A DNA stretch of 7,246 nt. It comes from Candidatus Nanoanaerosalina archaeon (GTDB lineage Archaea; Nanohalarchaeota; Nanosalinia; Nanosalinales; Nanoanaerosalinaceae). The notes beneath the pieces were generated by a model, which was not told the origin of the DNA, searched no databases, and saw nothing but the letters and a program-made list of their open reading frames with translations. This document shows positions 1 through 5,032 of this stretch, in pieces. The stretch is from positions 1-7,246 of the forward strand of contig JALDAI010000036.1 of the NCBI GenBank assembly GCA_022729285.1, given 5' to 3'. Positions within the stretch are counted from its first letter, which is position 1. Every line of letters begins with the position of its first letter. A program made the translations under genes and the position numbers.

Positions 1-221
1 ACTTCCGGGCCTAAATCAATACTAGCCTGGTCCATCCCGGTCTGAGATACTCCGTCAAAAACTGATCCAACGACATTACCTAAGAAACCGCTAGCTGTAC
101 CGCTTATGAAAAGCACTACAACCATTAGTTTTAGAAACTTAACAAAATTGAAAGGGGTTATAATGTTTTTAGCATCTTCAAAAGCTTCTTCTATAGATTC
201 TACTGCAAAGTATTTACTCAT
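1..221 (-). CDS. Membrane protein, N-terminal part (DUF7544-like), truncated by window edge
   Basis: The first 73 codons are visible; the C-terminus lies beyond position 1. The ATG at 221 is preceded by a good Shine-Dalgarno sequence, GAGGT (plus coordinates 228-232), six bases from the start, which supports this start. The protein begins MSKYFAVESIEEAFEDAKN, a short amphipathic acidic stretch. A hydrophobic segment at about residues 28-50 (KLMVVVLFISGTASGF and onward) is probably membrane-spanning, followed by a polar region. The pattern of a short acidic leader, then PF-x-x-x-KFLKL, then a glycine-rich hydrophobic segment resembles the start of haloarchaeal integral membrane proteins of the DUF7544 type, as I remember that family. 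The function of that family is not known to me. It lies 91 bp downstream of the AAA+ ATPase gene on the same strand but has its own SD and a possible promoter, so co-transcription is uncertain. The reading frame is firm; the family name is tentative. Confidence 0.72.
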   Translation of the reverse strand, partial: MSKYFAVESIEEAFEDAKNIITPFNFVKFLKLMVVVLFISGTASGFLGNVVGSVFDGVSQTGMDQASIDLGPE

Positions 222-226
222 AATTT

Positions 227-234
227 AACCTCAC
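227..234 (-). promoter_or_regulatory. Shine-Dalgarno site of the truncated membrane protein gene
   Basis: On the minus strand the bases before the ATG at 221 read GTGAGGTT followed by AAATT. GAGGT is complementary to the archaeal 16S rRNA 3' end (CACCUCC) and lies six bases from the start. This is the clearest ribosome-binding site in the window and fixes the start of this gene. Confidence 0.6.
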
Positions 235-256
235 ATTTTAACAGTTGAACTTTGTC

Positions 257-312
257 ATTAATAATCTTTAGAAAAATAGGTGTGATCCAGAAAAAAGTAT
301 GGGAAAGGAGGG
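257..312 (-). terminator. T-rich 3' region of the AAA+ gene, with possible promoter of the next gene
   Basis: Downstream of the AAA+ stop codon the minus strand has a T6 run (plus 291-296) and a T5 run (plus 272-276). No strong hairpin is visible, which fits archaeal termination at oligo-T tracts. Just beyond is an A/T-rich segment, ATTATTAATG on the minus strand (about 257-266), roughly 41 bp before the membrane protein's ATG. It could be a TATA element giving a leader of about 15 nt that contains the GAGGT site. Terminator fairly likely, promoter weak. Confidence 0.4.
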
Positions 313-1731
313 TTATACATCGAACCCTAGTCCTTCCTCTTCCCCTTCCTGGTTCATCTCAATCGCTTCAAAAATCTTGTCAGGCTCAAGCTTCATAGAC
401 TCAGGAGGGATATCCTTAATACTTTCATAGCTCTGCTTAAGTTCATTTAACTTGTCCTCAGCAGCTTTATGAACGACACCCGCTATATCAGCTCCTGTGA
501 ATCCTTCAGACATTTTAGCGAAATCATCAAGGTAGTTCTCAAGTTCTTCATCGGTTATACCGTTGTTTTTACCGAAAGTGTGGATTCTGTAAATCTCTTT
601 CCTAGCTTCTTCATTCGGTTTACCGATAGTTACAGGTTCTCCAAACCTTCCGTGTCTTAGAAAAGCTTCGTCGACTTTTTCAATCTTGTTTGTTGCTGCG
701 ATCACTTTAACTCCTTTGTTTTCAGCCATACCGTCCATGTTTTTCAAAAGAGTGTTGACCATGTTTTCGTCTTCATTATGGGAGCTTTTTCCGGTTCTCT
801 CCATCAGCAAGGAGTCTGCTTCATCCATAAAGATTACGGAAGGCGCGTACTCCTTTGCCATGTTGAAAATTTTATCAACGTTCCGAGCAGATTCTCCTAC
901 CCACTTTGTCATGATGTCGGATACCGTTACAGCGTACATGTTAGCATCGGATTCAGCGCTTAGAACCTTTGCTAACAAAGTTTTACCTACTCCAGGCTCT
1001 CCTTCAAGGATTATACCTTTCCGTGTTTCAGGCATGTTTTTGTAGAGGTCCGGGTTCTTTAACGGTCCTTCTATCATGTTCTCAACTTTGTTCATTACCT
1101 CATCGTCCATCACGATATCGTCTTTTGAGTATCCATCAAGATCTACTTTGTACTTGTCAGCAAGACTAGCTTCTTTTTTGGAACTAGAAGATGTTTGAGG
1201 CTGGCTGTTGGATCCATCGGAGAACTGGCGGTTAACTTCTTTAGCATAATGCTCGCTTTCTGAGAACTCTTCAAGAATATCTTCGTATGATCCGTGGAAC
1301 TCGGAAAAAACTTCCTCAATACTCTCCTTGTCGGAAGCGGTGATTTCAACTGTTATCACGTAAGGTTCATCATATCCCTCTTCACCTGGCTCCATCCCAT
1401 TTATAGCTTTAGGATCGATTTCTACGTACTGCTCAAGAGAGAACTCAACCTCGTTGTCAACAAGCATTCTCAGATTCTGAGGATAGATGTTACCTTCGTC
1501 ATCAGCGGATAAAAGAGGTTCTCCAAGCTCTCTTCTACCTTCTTTAGTCACTCTTTCGACAGCTGAGAAGTCGACTTGGTCATAATTATTTTTAAACAGT
1601 CCGATGACATCGGAAACAGGAATATCGGATTTATAGGTTTTCACCATGTTTAGGTCTACTGCGGAGGGTTTTCCTTGAGGGCTTTCTATTGTATCAGGTA
1701 AATTGTAGTCTTTGTCGGCCAAAATATACAC
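313..1731 (-). CDS. AAA+ ATPase (Cdc48/Vps4/FtsH-like single module) with unrecognised N-terminal domain
   Basis: This 472-residue cytoplasmic protein has one AAA module at about 195-435. Visible motifs are Walker A GEPGVGKT (244-251), a pore loop KWVGES (276-281), Walker B VIFMDEAD (299-306), sensor 1 asparagine 348 in VIAATN, second-region-of-homology arginines 359 and 362 in LRHGRF, and sensor 2 GADI (413-416). All catalytic positions are present, so it should hydrolyse ATP and probably threads or remodels protein substrates. The usual proline of LRPGRF is histidine. Residues 1-165 are acidic, without recognised motifs or membrane segments, and are joined by a Ser/Gln/Asn-rich linker (168-189). 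The tail is acidic and ends GLGFDV, without the HbYX proteasome-docking signature. Coordinates use GTG 1731. A TTG at 1722 is a serious alternative, because AAAGGTG (1729-1735) lies six bases before it; that would remove three residues. The gene has its own promoter and terminator, so no partner is implied by context. ATPase assignment is firm; role unknown. Confidence 0.93.
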   Translation of the reverse strand: MYILADKDYNLPDTIESPQGKPSAVDLNMVKTYKSDIPVSDVIGLFKNNYDQVDFSAVERVTKEGRRELGEPLLSADDEGNIYPQNLRMLVDNEVEFSLEQYVEIDPKAINGMEPGEEGYDEPYVITVEITASDKESIEEVFSEFHGSYEDILEEFSESEHYAKEVNRQFSDGSNSQPQTSSSSKKEASLADKYKVDLDGYSKDDIVMDDEVMNKVENMIEGPLKNPDLYKNMPETRKGIILEGEPGVGKTLLAKVLSAESDANMYAVTVSDIMTKWVGESARNVDKIFNMAKEYAPSVIFMDEADSLLMERTGKSSHNEDENMVNTLLKNMDGMAENKGVKVIAATNKIEKVDEAFLRHGRFGEPVTIGKPNEEARKEIYRIHTFGKNNGITDEELENYLDDFAKMSEGFTGADIAGVVHKAAEDKLNELKQSYESIKDIPPESMKLEPDKIFEAIEMNQEGEEEGLGFDV

Positions 1732-1757
1732 CTTTAATTTATTACTAGGGTGTAAAC

Positions 1758-1767
1758 ATTTTAAAAT
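1758..1767 (-). promoter_or_regulatory. Candidate TATA box of the AAA+ ATPase gene
   Basis: A palindromic ATTTTAAAAT lies with its centre about 32 bp before the GTG at 1731. With the usual archaeal spacing of about 25 bp from TATA to transcription start, the mRNA would begin roughly 6-8 nt before GTG 1731 and about 16 nt before TTG 1722. The latter leaves room for the AAAGGTG ribosome-binding site. Inferred from composition and spacing only. Confidence 0.4.
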
Positions 1768-1804
1768 TGTTTGTTGGTTAGAAAAACTACTAAATATTTG
1801 TAAA

Positions 1805-1823
1805 GGGAAACATGAGTTTTCCC
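1805..1823 (-). terminator. Stem-loop terminator of the hydrolase-HD transcript
   Basis: A perfect inverted repeat has arms GGGAAA and TTTCCC (plus 1805-1810 and 1818-1823) around a 7-base loop. It begins 8 bases after the HD gene's stop codon. On the minus strand it is followed by T-rich sequence, including a T5 run about 25 bases further on. Position and structure suit a 3'-end signal for the minus-strand operon. Confidence 0.5.
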
Positions 1824-1831
1824 GATTTTAA

Positions 1832-2446
1832 TTATAACTTTCCGTCCCACTCTTTGTTGAACCTGTCAAGAAATCTTTCAACAAAAACTGTTCTTTCCTC
1901 AGCCATCTCCAAACCTTTCTCAGTATACATTCTGTCCTTAAGTTCCAGAATCTTTTCCTCAAAGTGTTCAAGAGACGAAGAATCTCCTTTAAACGGCGTT
2001 CCATTACTACCTCCATAAGAAAAAACCCTTGAAACTCCTATAGCTCCTAAAGCATCCAAGTTATCGGCATCAGAAAAAACTTTCGCCTCAATACTTTTTG
2101 GTTCAGGCCCTCCCGAGTACCTATGGGAAGATATGCAGTGGGAAACTCTTTCAACCACTTTCTCCGAAAATCCGCTCTCCTCTAAGATCTCTTTTGACTT
2201 CTCAGCACCCCACTCCGCATGGCACACGCTACTGTCGTCCTCTTCTAAACTTCTCCCAATATCATGTAGATAAGCGGATAGTTCAAGTATGAGTTTATCA
2301 GCGCCACAACTCTCAGCTAACTTTAAAGAAGTATTTTTAACCCTTAAACAGTGTTGGAAATCATGGGAAGGATCTAAGCCTTTGTAAAAACTTTTAGCCC
2401 TTTCCCGTACTTTCTCAACTTTTTTCTTATAATCCATAACATACAC
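1832..2446 (-). CDS. HD-superfamily metal-dependent phosphohydrolase
   Basis: A soluble protein of 204 residues, predicted to hydrolyse a phosphoester, probably of a nucleotide, using bound divalent metal. The HD signature is complete: HDFQH (28-32) supplies the first histidine, LHDIG (60-64) is the HD pair, SSHRY (106-110) gives a further histidine, and SDADNLDALGAIG (125-137) carries the late aspartates. This arrangement and the length match the predicted-hydrolase group around COG1418 (YedJ-like proteins), whose substrate is not established. The start is GTG 2446, four bases after a GAGG ribosome-binding site (plus 2451-2454). An in-frame ATG at 2437 would be 13 bases from it, which is too far, so GTG is preferred. 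The gene begins 17 bp after the stop of the alpha/beta hydrolase gene, so the two are probably translated from one mRNA. Family confident, substrate unknown. Confidence 0.9.
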   Translation of the reverse strand: MYVMDYKKKVEKVRERAKSFYKGLDPSHDFQHCLRVKNTSLKLAESCGADKLILELSAYLHDIGRSLEEDDSSVCHAEWGAEKSKEILEESGFSEKVVERVSHCISSHRYSGGPEPKSIEAKVFSDADNLDALGAIGVSRVFSYGGSNGTPFKGDSSSLEHFEEKILELKDRMYTEKGLEMAEERTVFVERFLDRFNKEWDGKL

Positions 2447-2463
2447 TTTTCCTCAAAACTATC

Positions 2464-3234
2464 TCACGCGGTTTTTTCCATATCCTTCTCCAACATATTT
2501 TTCTCAAAAAACCTTAAAGACTTCTCCAAAGAAGACATATCCTCTGAAACGTCGAACCTATGACCCTGGGTCTTGTACTTTACAAAAGATTTCTCAGTCT
2601 CAAGGCTGTCATAAAACTTTTCAGAAAAAGTTATAGGGACTACTTCATCTTTTCCGCCATGAATGATTAAAACAGGTATCTTAATATCTTTTACAATTTT
2701 TTCCGTAGAGTAGTTCTCCACGTCTTCTATAAACTTTTTATCCAGTTTTTTACCCGGTAACTGCTCATAAAAACCGTTTTCACGTATTTCGCTGATTATT
2801 TTATCAAGGCCTTCAAGGTAGGTTACGGGTGATTTAATCACTAAACAGTCTATATACTCCTTTAAACCTGGTTTCACTGATGAAAGAATAGATACTAAAC
2901 CTCCAAAACTTGTTCCATGCACTAATAAAGATTTTTCAGTTGTAATATTTTTCAAAACGGTTTCAAGATCTTTTATCCTAGTAGTTATGTTTGACTCTAT
3001 AAAGTCTAAAGAAGACTCGTGGTTACCTCTAAAATCAAACCTTATAGCTCTAAAACCTTTTTTCTCAAGATACCTACACCTCCTCTTGTAACTACCTTCT
3101 TTATCAGAGCCTAGACCGTGACAGAAAACAACGGTTCCTTTAATAATTTCCCTATTTTTAGGTTCATGTACGACCGCTGAAACTACTTGATCTTTCTCCC
3201 CATCAACAAAAAACTTTTTCTTGGACTGAGGCAT
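2464..3234 (-). CDS. Alpha/beta hydrolase (serine hydrolase, dienelactone hydrolase/esterase-like)
   Basis: A soluble 256-residue protein with the complete alpha/beta hydrolase layout. VVFCHGLGS (35-43) is the oxyanion-hole strand and loop, RFDFRGNHES (65-74) is the second conserved strand, and VHGTSFGGLVS (105-115) is the nucleophile elbow with Ser109. HGGKDEVVP (192-200) carries the acid Asp196, and TQGHRF (222-227) the catalytic His225. The Ser-Asp-His triad is intact, so an active esterase, lipase or peptidase is expected; the substrate cannot be read from sequence. A cap region lies at about 135-180. There is no signal peptide or membrane segment. The ATG at 3234 lacks an SD but has a TATA-like box about 32 bp upstream, suggesting a short leader. 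It is the first gene of a two-gene unit with the HD protein, 17 bp downstream. Fold and triad are near certain, function open. Confidence 0.92.
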   Translation of the reverse strand: MPQSKKKFFVDGEKDQVVSAVVHEPKNREIIKGTVVFCHGLGSDKEGSYKRRCRYLEKKGFRAIRFDFRGNHESSLDFIESNITTRIKDLETVLKNITTEKSLLVHGTSFGGLVSILSSVKPGLKEYIDCLVIKSPVTYLEGLDKIISEIRENGFYEQLPGKKLDKKFIEDVENYSTEKIVKDIKIPVLIIHGGKDEVVPITFSEKFYDSLETEKSFVKYKTQGHRFDVSEDMSSLEKSLRFFEKNMLEKDMEKTA

Positions 3235-3262
3235 AACAACAAGGAATACGGGATAAAACTTG

Positions 3263-3269
3263 TTAAATA
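3263..3269 (-). promoter_or_regulatory. Candidate TATA box of the hydrolase-HD operon
   Basis: TATTTAA on the minus strand, preceded by GGAAAG in the BRE position, is centred about 32 bp before the ATG at 3234. It predicts a leader of roughly 6 nt, which agrees with the absence of a Shine-Dalgarno sequence before this start. Confidence 0.4.
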
Positions 3270-3275
3270 CTTTCC

Positions 3276-3308
3276 AAAAAATTTAGGAAAAAATATGTTA
3301 GGTCTAAC
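3276..3308 (-). terminator. Terminator of the metallopeptidase-like gene: short hairpin plus two T6 runs
   Basis: Four bases after the gene's stop codon is a perfect small inverted repeat, with arms GTTAG and CTAAC (plus 3297-3301 and 3304-3308). On the minus strand it is followed by ATATTTTTT (T6 at plus 3288-3293) and a second T6 at 3276-3281. The hairpin is tight, so the oligo-T runs may be the main signal, as usual in archaea. The region abuts the promoter of the downstream hydrolase operon and separates the two transcripts. Confidence 0.55.
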
Positions 3309-3311
3309 TTT

Positions 3312-3908
3312 TCAGCTGTAAGAAATCTTTTTATCCGGCATACCTGAGGTATAATTAGCGGATAAAGTGTTCTCAGGATCAGTATCTCCGTTAAGATACC
3401 TTATAGTTAGCTCATCTTTCCCTGGATGTAGTAAGTGCATTATTTCGTGTTGAACCGTCTTTTCCTCATCAACCTTGTACAAGTTGTTGCTTACATGGAC
3501 TTTTCCCGAACCGGTTCTAGTCCAGCCGAAAAGACCTGGAGACATATCTTGTTTAGAAACTCCGAAGCCGTAATTAGGCGAGTTAAAAACTTTCTTTTTT
3601 CCGGTATTATTTCCTGGTTCAAGGTAGTTCTCAACTACTGACAAATCGTTCTCTGTACCAGTTTCTTCATTTTCTTCTCCTAGACCTTTGTAAGAGTTTT
3701 TGTAATCTTTTTCTCCCAATTTTTCCAACTCTTTACGGAGAATTTCGTCGAAACTTTTGTCCGACAGTTCTTTCTCTACCCCACTTCCATATAACACCTC
3801 ATCCTTTAAACCGGTTGAAACAGTAGGTTTGTAACCTTCTTCTTTGTAAATATTATCAAGGTCTACCTTTGGAACAACCTTTGTTTTATGGGGTTTGTCG
3901 TAACTCAT
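3312..3908 (-). CDS. Putative zinc metallopeptidase-like protein (HEIMH motif), family unrecognised
   Basis: This is a 198-residue soluble protein read from ATG 3908. The open frame continues upstream to 4130, but that part runs antisense into archease and is rejected. A TATA-like box at 3930-3935 sits about 24 bp from ATG 3908, which fits a leaderless start here. The one clear motif is TVQHEIMHLLHPGKDE (151-166): HExxH with His154, Glu155 and His158, then Asp165/Glu166 as possible third zinc ligands. Position 8 of the motif is His rather than the metzincin Gly, so it is not a standard metzincin; it looks more like small ImmA/phage-type HExxH proteins followed by a (D/S)E-x-x-R-like segment. 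Residues 1-100 are charged and probably loosely ordered (Lys/Glu/Asp-rich). There is no signal peptide, membrane segment or prodomain motif. It has its own terminator and is divergent to archease. Coding is well supported; peptidase activity is an inference from one motif. Confidence 0.8.
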   Translation of the reverse strand: MSYDKPHKTKVVPKVDLDNIYKEEGYKPTVSTGLKDEVLYGSGVEKELSDKSFDEILRKELEKLGEKDYKNSYKGLGEENEETGTENDLSVVENYLEPGNNTGKKKVFNSPNYGFGVSKQDMSPGLFGWTRTGSGKVHVSNNLYKVDEEKTVQHEIMHLLHPGKDELTIRYLNGDTDPENTLSANYTSGMPDKKISYS

Positions 3909-3929
3909 CAGTATCTTAAAGTAGTCGCC

Positions 3930-3935
3930 TATATT
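3930..3935 (-). promoter_or_regulatory. Candidate TATA box of the metallopeptidase-like gene
   Basis: AATATA on the minus strand is centred about 24 bp before ATG 3908, so transcription would begin at or next to the start codon (leaderless). The palindrome at 3937-3954 directly abuts its upstream side, where the BRE would lie. Confidence 0.4.
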
Positions 3936-3936
3936 G

Positions 3937-3954
3937 AAAAGTGTTTTCACTTTT
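3937..3954. repeat. Perfect palindrome between divergent promoters, candidate operator
   Basis: Arms AAAAGTG (3937-3943) and CACTTTT (3948-3954) surround a TTTT spacer. It lies in the 91-bp gap between the divergent peptidase-like and archease genes, one base from the former's TATA-like box and six bases from the latter's. A dimeric regulator bound here could block both promoters. There is no T-run or gene end that would make it a terminator. The structure is certain; the operator role is inference. Confidence 0.45.
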
Positions 3955-3960
3955 TGGTCG

Positions 3961-3970
3961 TTTAAAAAAT
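3961..3970 (+). promoter_or_regulatory. Candidate TATA box of the archease gene
   Basis: TTTAAAAAAT is centred about 35 bp before ATG 4000, predicting a leader of roughly 9 nt. The bases just before the ATG include GTGAG, which is at best a weak ribosome-binding site in such a short leader. Similar TTTAAAAAA cores occur before the DHH gene and, on the minus strand, before the thioredoxin-like gene. Confidence 0.42.
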
Positions 3971-3999
3971 TCGGATACAAACTACTCTTTGTGAGATAA

Positions 4000-4443
4000 A
4001 TGGGAAATGAACATGGATTAAAGGAGGGCTTTAGTTTTTTTGAACACACAGCAGATCTTGGATTCGAAGTGGTGGCAAAAAATCTGGATAATGCGTATAG
4101 TATTTCTGGAAAAGCTATGTTTTCAGCCATGGTAGACCTAGAGGAAGTAGGCTCAGATATAGAAGAAAGCTTTGAAATCGAGTCAGAAAACCTTAAATCC
4201 CTTTTATACGATTTTTTGGATCATTTAATATTTCTTAGAGACTATAAAAACGCTGTTTTCAAAGAGTTTGACGTAAAAGTTGGTCAGAAAAAAGGGAAAG
4301 AAAGTTTAACTCTGAAATGTTCTGTTAAAGGTTCCAGCCTAGAAGGTATAGAAGGTTCTGAGGTTAAAGCTATCACGTACAACGATATGGTGTTTGAGGA
4401 AAAAGACGGAGGCTACTTTGTAAGAGCTGTAATGGATATGTAA
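4000..4443 (+). CDS. Archease, RtcB RNA ligase cofactor protein
   Basis: A 147-residue cytoplasmic protein, close to the usual archease length of about 140. Archease accelerates guanylylation of RtcB and lets it turn over repeatedly in tRNA splicing and RNA repair. Family marks seen here are FFEHTADLGFEV (13-24) at the N-terminus, LKSLLYDFLDHLIFL (65-79) as the central helix corresponding to the common LL-x-(D/E)-W/F-L-x-x-L pattern, EVKAITYNDMVF (121-132), and the acidic C-terminus ending VMDM. Asp19 of HTAD and Asp146 near the end match the acidic residues that bind metal in the family. The extreme C-terminus is usually D-I or D-V, and Met here is a mild variation. ATG 4000 is chosen because it gives the normal N-terminal length and follows a TATA-like box at 3961-3970. 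Its partner rtcB lies about 590 bp downstream on the same strand, separated by a minus-strand gene, so the two are not one operon. Identity is secure. Confidence 0.95.
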   Translation: MGNEHGLKEGFSFFEHTADLGFEVVAKNLDNAYSISGKAMFSAMVDLEEVGSDIEESFEIESENLKSLLYDFLDHLIFLRDYKNAVFKEFDVKVGQKKGKESLTLKCSVKGSSLEGIEGSEVKAITYNDMVFEEKDGGYFVRAVMDM

Positions 4444-4495
4444 AAATTTAATAAAAAAAAGAAAAATGGGCGGAGTTCAAGGCTGTAATTTACAG
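4444..4495 (-). terminator. T-rich terminator of the thioredoxin-like gene in a convergent gap
   Basis: On the minus strand a T5 run, C and T8 run (plus 4462-4466 and 4453-4460) lie about 25-37 bases after the thioredoxin-like stop codon. A small palindrome, CTGTA and TACAG arms at 4483-4495, straddles that stop. The strong T-tract serves the minus-strand gene. On the plus strand the same tract is poly-A, and I see no comparable T-run for archease, whose transcript may read into the convergent gene. Confidence 0.5.
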
Positions 4496-4867
4496 TTCAC
4501 AACCGCTCATTTCAGATAATTCTTCAAGAGATCTAACTCCGGTTCCTTGTCTCTCACCGTCTATAAACCATTCAGGAACATATGAGATACCCGCTTCCTC
4601 ACATTCTTCCGGTTGTTCTGTACACTCAATATACTCAACGTTGTCAAGATAATCTCCGAACATGTTTTTCTGAGTAATACAAGCAGGACAAGAATCTAAA
4701 CCGTAAAAGACTACGTTTTCCTCATTAAGGCACTCAGTAAATGATCCTAGATCTCCTTCATTACTTGGTTCATCTCCGTTACCGTCTACTGTGTAGCTTA
4801 ATCCTACTACTATTAATAGAACGATTGGAAGAGCGATTAACAGCTTTCTAGTTTTTTTATCTACCAT
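4490..4867 (-). CDS. Membrane-anchored thioredoxin-fold protein with CPAC motif (VKOR-associated type)
   Basis: A 125-residue protein with a positively charged start (KKTRK), one hydrophobic segment at about 9-26, a short acidic linker and a small thioredoxin domain (about 42-125). The charge pattern predicts the domain outside the cytoplasmic membrane, where it would exchange disulfides. The active site is CPAC (Cys60, Cys63) in VVFYGLDSCPACITQK, and the cis-proline loop is YVPEWFIDG (96-104). The order FTECLNE, CPxC, ECTEQ, a second Cys before AGI, VPEWFIDG, G, and a terminal SGCEL matches the thioredoxin domain found fused to, or beside, vitamin K epoxide reductase (VKOR) proteins. The extra cysteines 46, 82, 89 and 123 fit additional structural disulfides, as in that group. 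No VKOR-like membrane domain or DsbB is in the window. ATG 4867 follows a TATA-like box (4899-4909). Fold is confident; donor and substrates are unknown. Confidence 0.9.
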   Translation of the reverse strand: MVDKKTRKLLIALPIVLLIVVGLSYTVDGNGDEPSNEGDLGSFTECLNEENVVFYGLDSCPACITQKNMFGDYLDNVEYIECTEQPEECEEAGISYVPEWFIDGERQGTGVRSLEELSEMSGCEL

Positions 4868-5032
4868 AAGTATCTTGTTCCGATATATGGGTTTTTACTT
4901 TTTTAAATTAACGATTCAATTTTTCTCCCTATTATAATTGTAATAATTTTTTATCCCAAAAAAAACTGTTTCCGAATCCTCTGTTTTTGAAAGGATTAAT
5001 GTTAATAATGGTTGGATTATAAAGGAAAGAGT
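4868..5032. other. Divergent intergenic region between the thioredoxin-like gene and rtcB
   Basis: At 165 bp this is the longest gap in the window and is very A/T-rich. The thioredoxin-like side holds a TATA candidate TTTTTTAAATT (plus 4899-4909) about 37 bp from its ATG, and a second A/T alternation at 4883-4888. The middle has an imperfect palindrome (ATTAT and ATAAT arms, 4931-4947) and T6/A8 tracts (4947-4952 and 4958-4965) that could form a hairpin or bend DNA. The rtcB side has a weak GAAAGG plus TTAATGTTAATAA element (4989-5008) about 30 bp from ATG 5033. No tRNA, small ORF or riboswitch-like structure is seen. Confidence 0.4.

Noticed and set aside
457..472. Possible proteasome-docking tail (GLGFDV) at the end of the AAA+ protein; residue numbers
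   Set aside because: The HbYX signal needs hydrophobic-Tyr-X as the last three residues; here they are Phe-Asp-Val.
686..1045. 119-codon plus-strand open frame inside the AAA+ gene, and smaller ones at 469-660, 778-963, 969-1169 and 1294-1512
   Set aside because: They lie antisense to well-motifed AAA+ coding sequence, have shadow-like Ser/Phe/Leu-rich translations, and lack start signals.
4020..4026. AAGGAGG inside archease as a ribosome-binding site for a later start
   Set aside because: No in-frame start codon follows at suitable distance, and a later start would cut into the conserved HTAD motif region.
3909..4130. N-terminal extension of the metallopeptidase-like frame (74 residues upstream of ATG 3908)
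   Set aside because: Much of it is antisense to the secure archease gene, its composition (Cys, Pro, Ser, Phe-rich) differs from the rest of the protein, and promoter spacing favours ATG 3908.
4947..4965. T6/A8 hairpin upstream of rtcB as a terminator or riboswitch
   Set aside because: It lies between divergent starts, so no transcript ends there, and A/T tracts of this kind are common by chance in such DNA; it is kept only as part of the intergenic description.
5012..5032. TTG 5012 as the rtcB start
   Set aside because: It adds seven residues not expected for the family, has no ribosome-binding site, and ATG 5033 gives the usual length with a purine-rich stretch before it.
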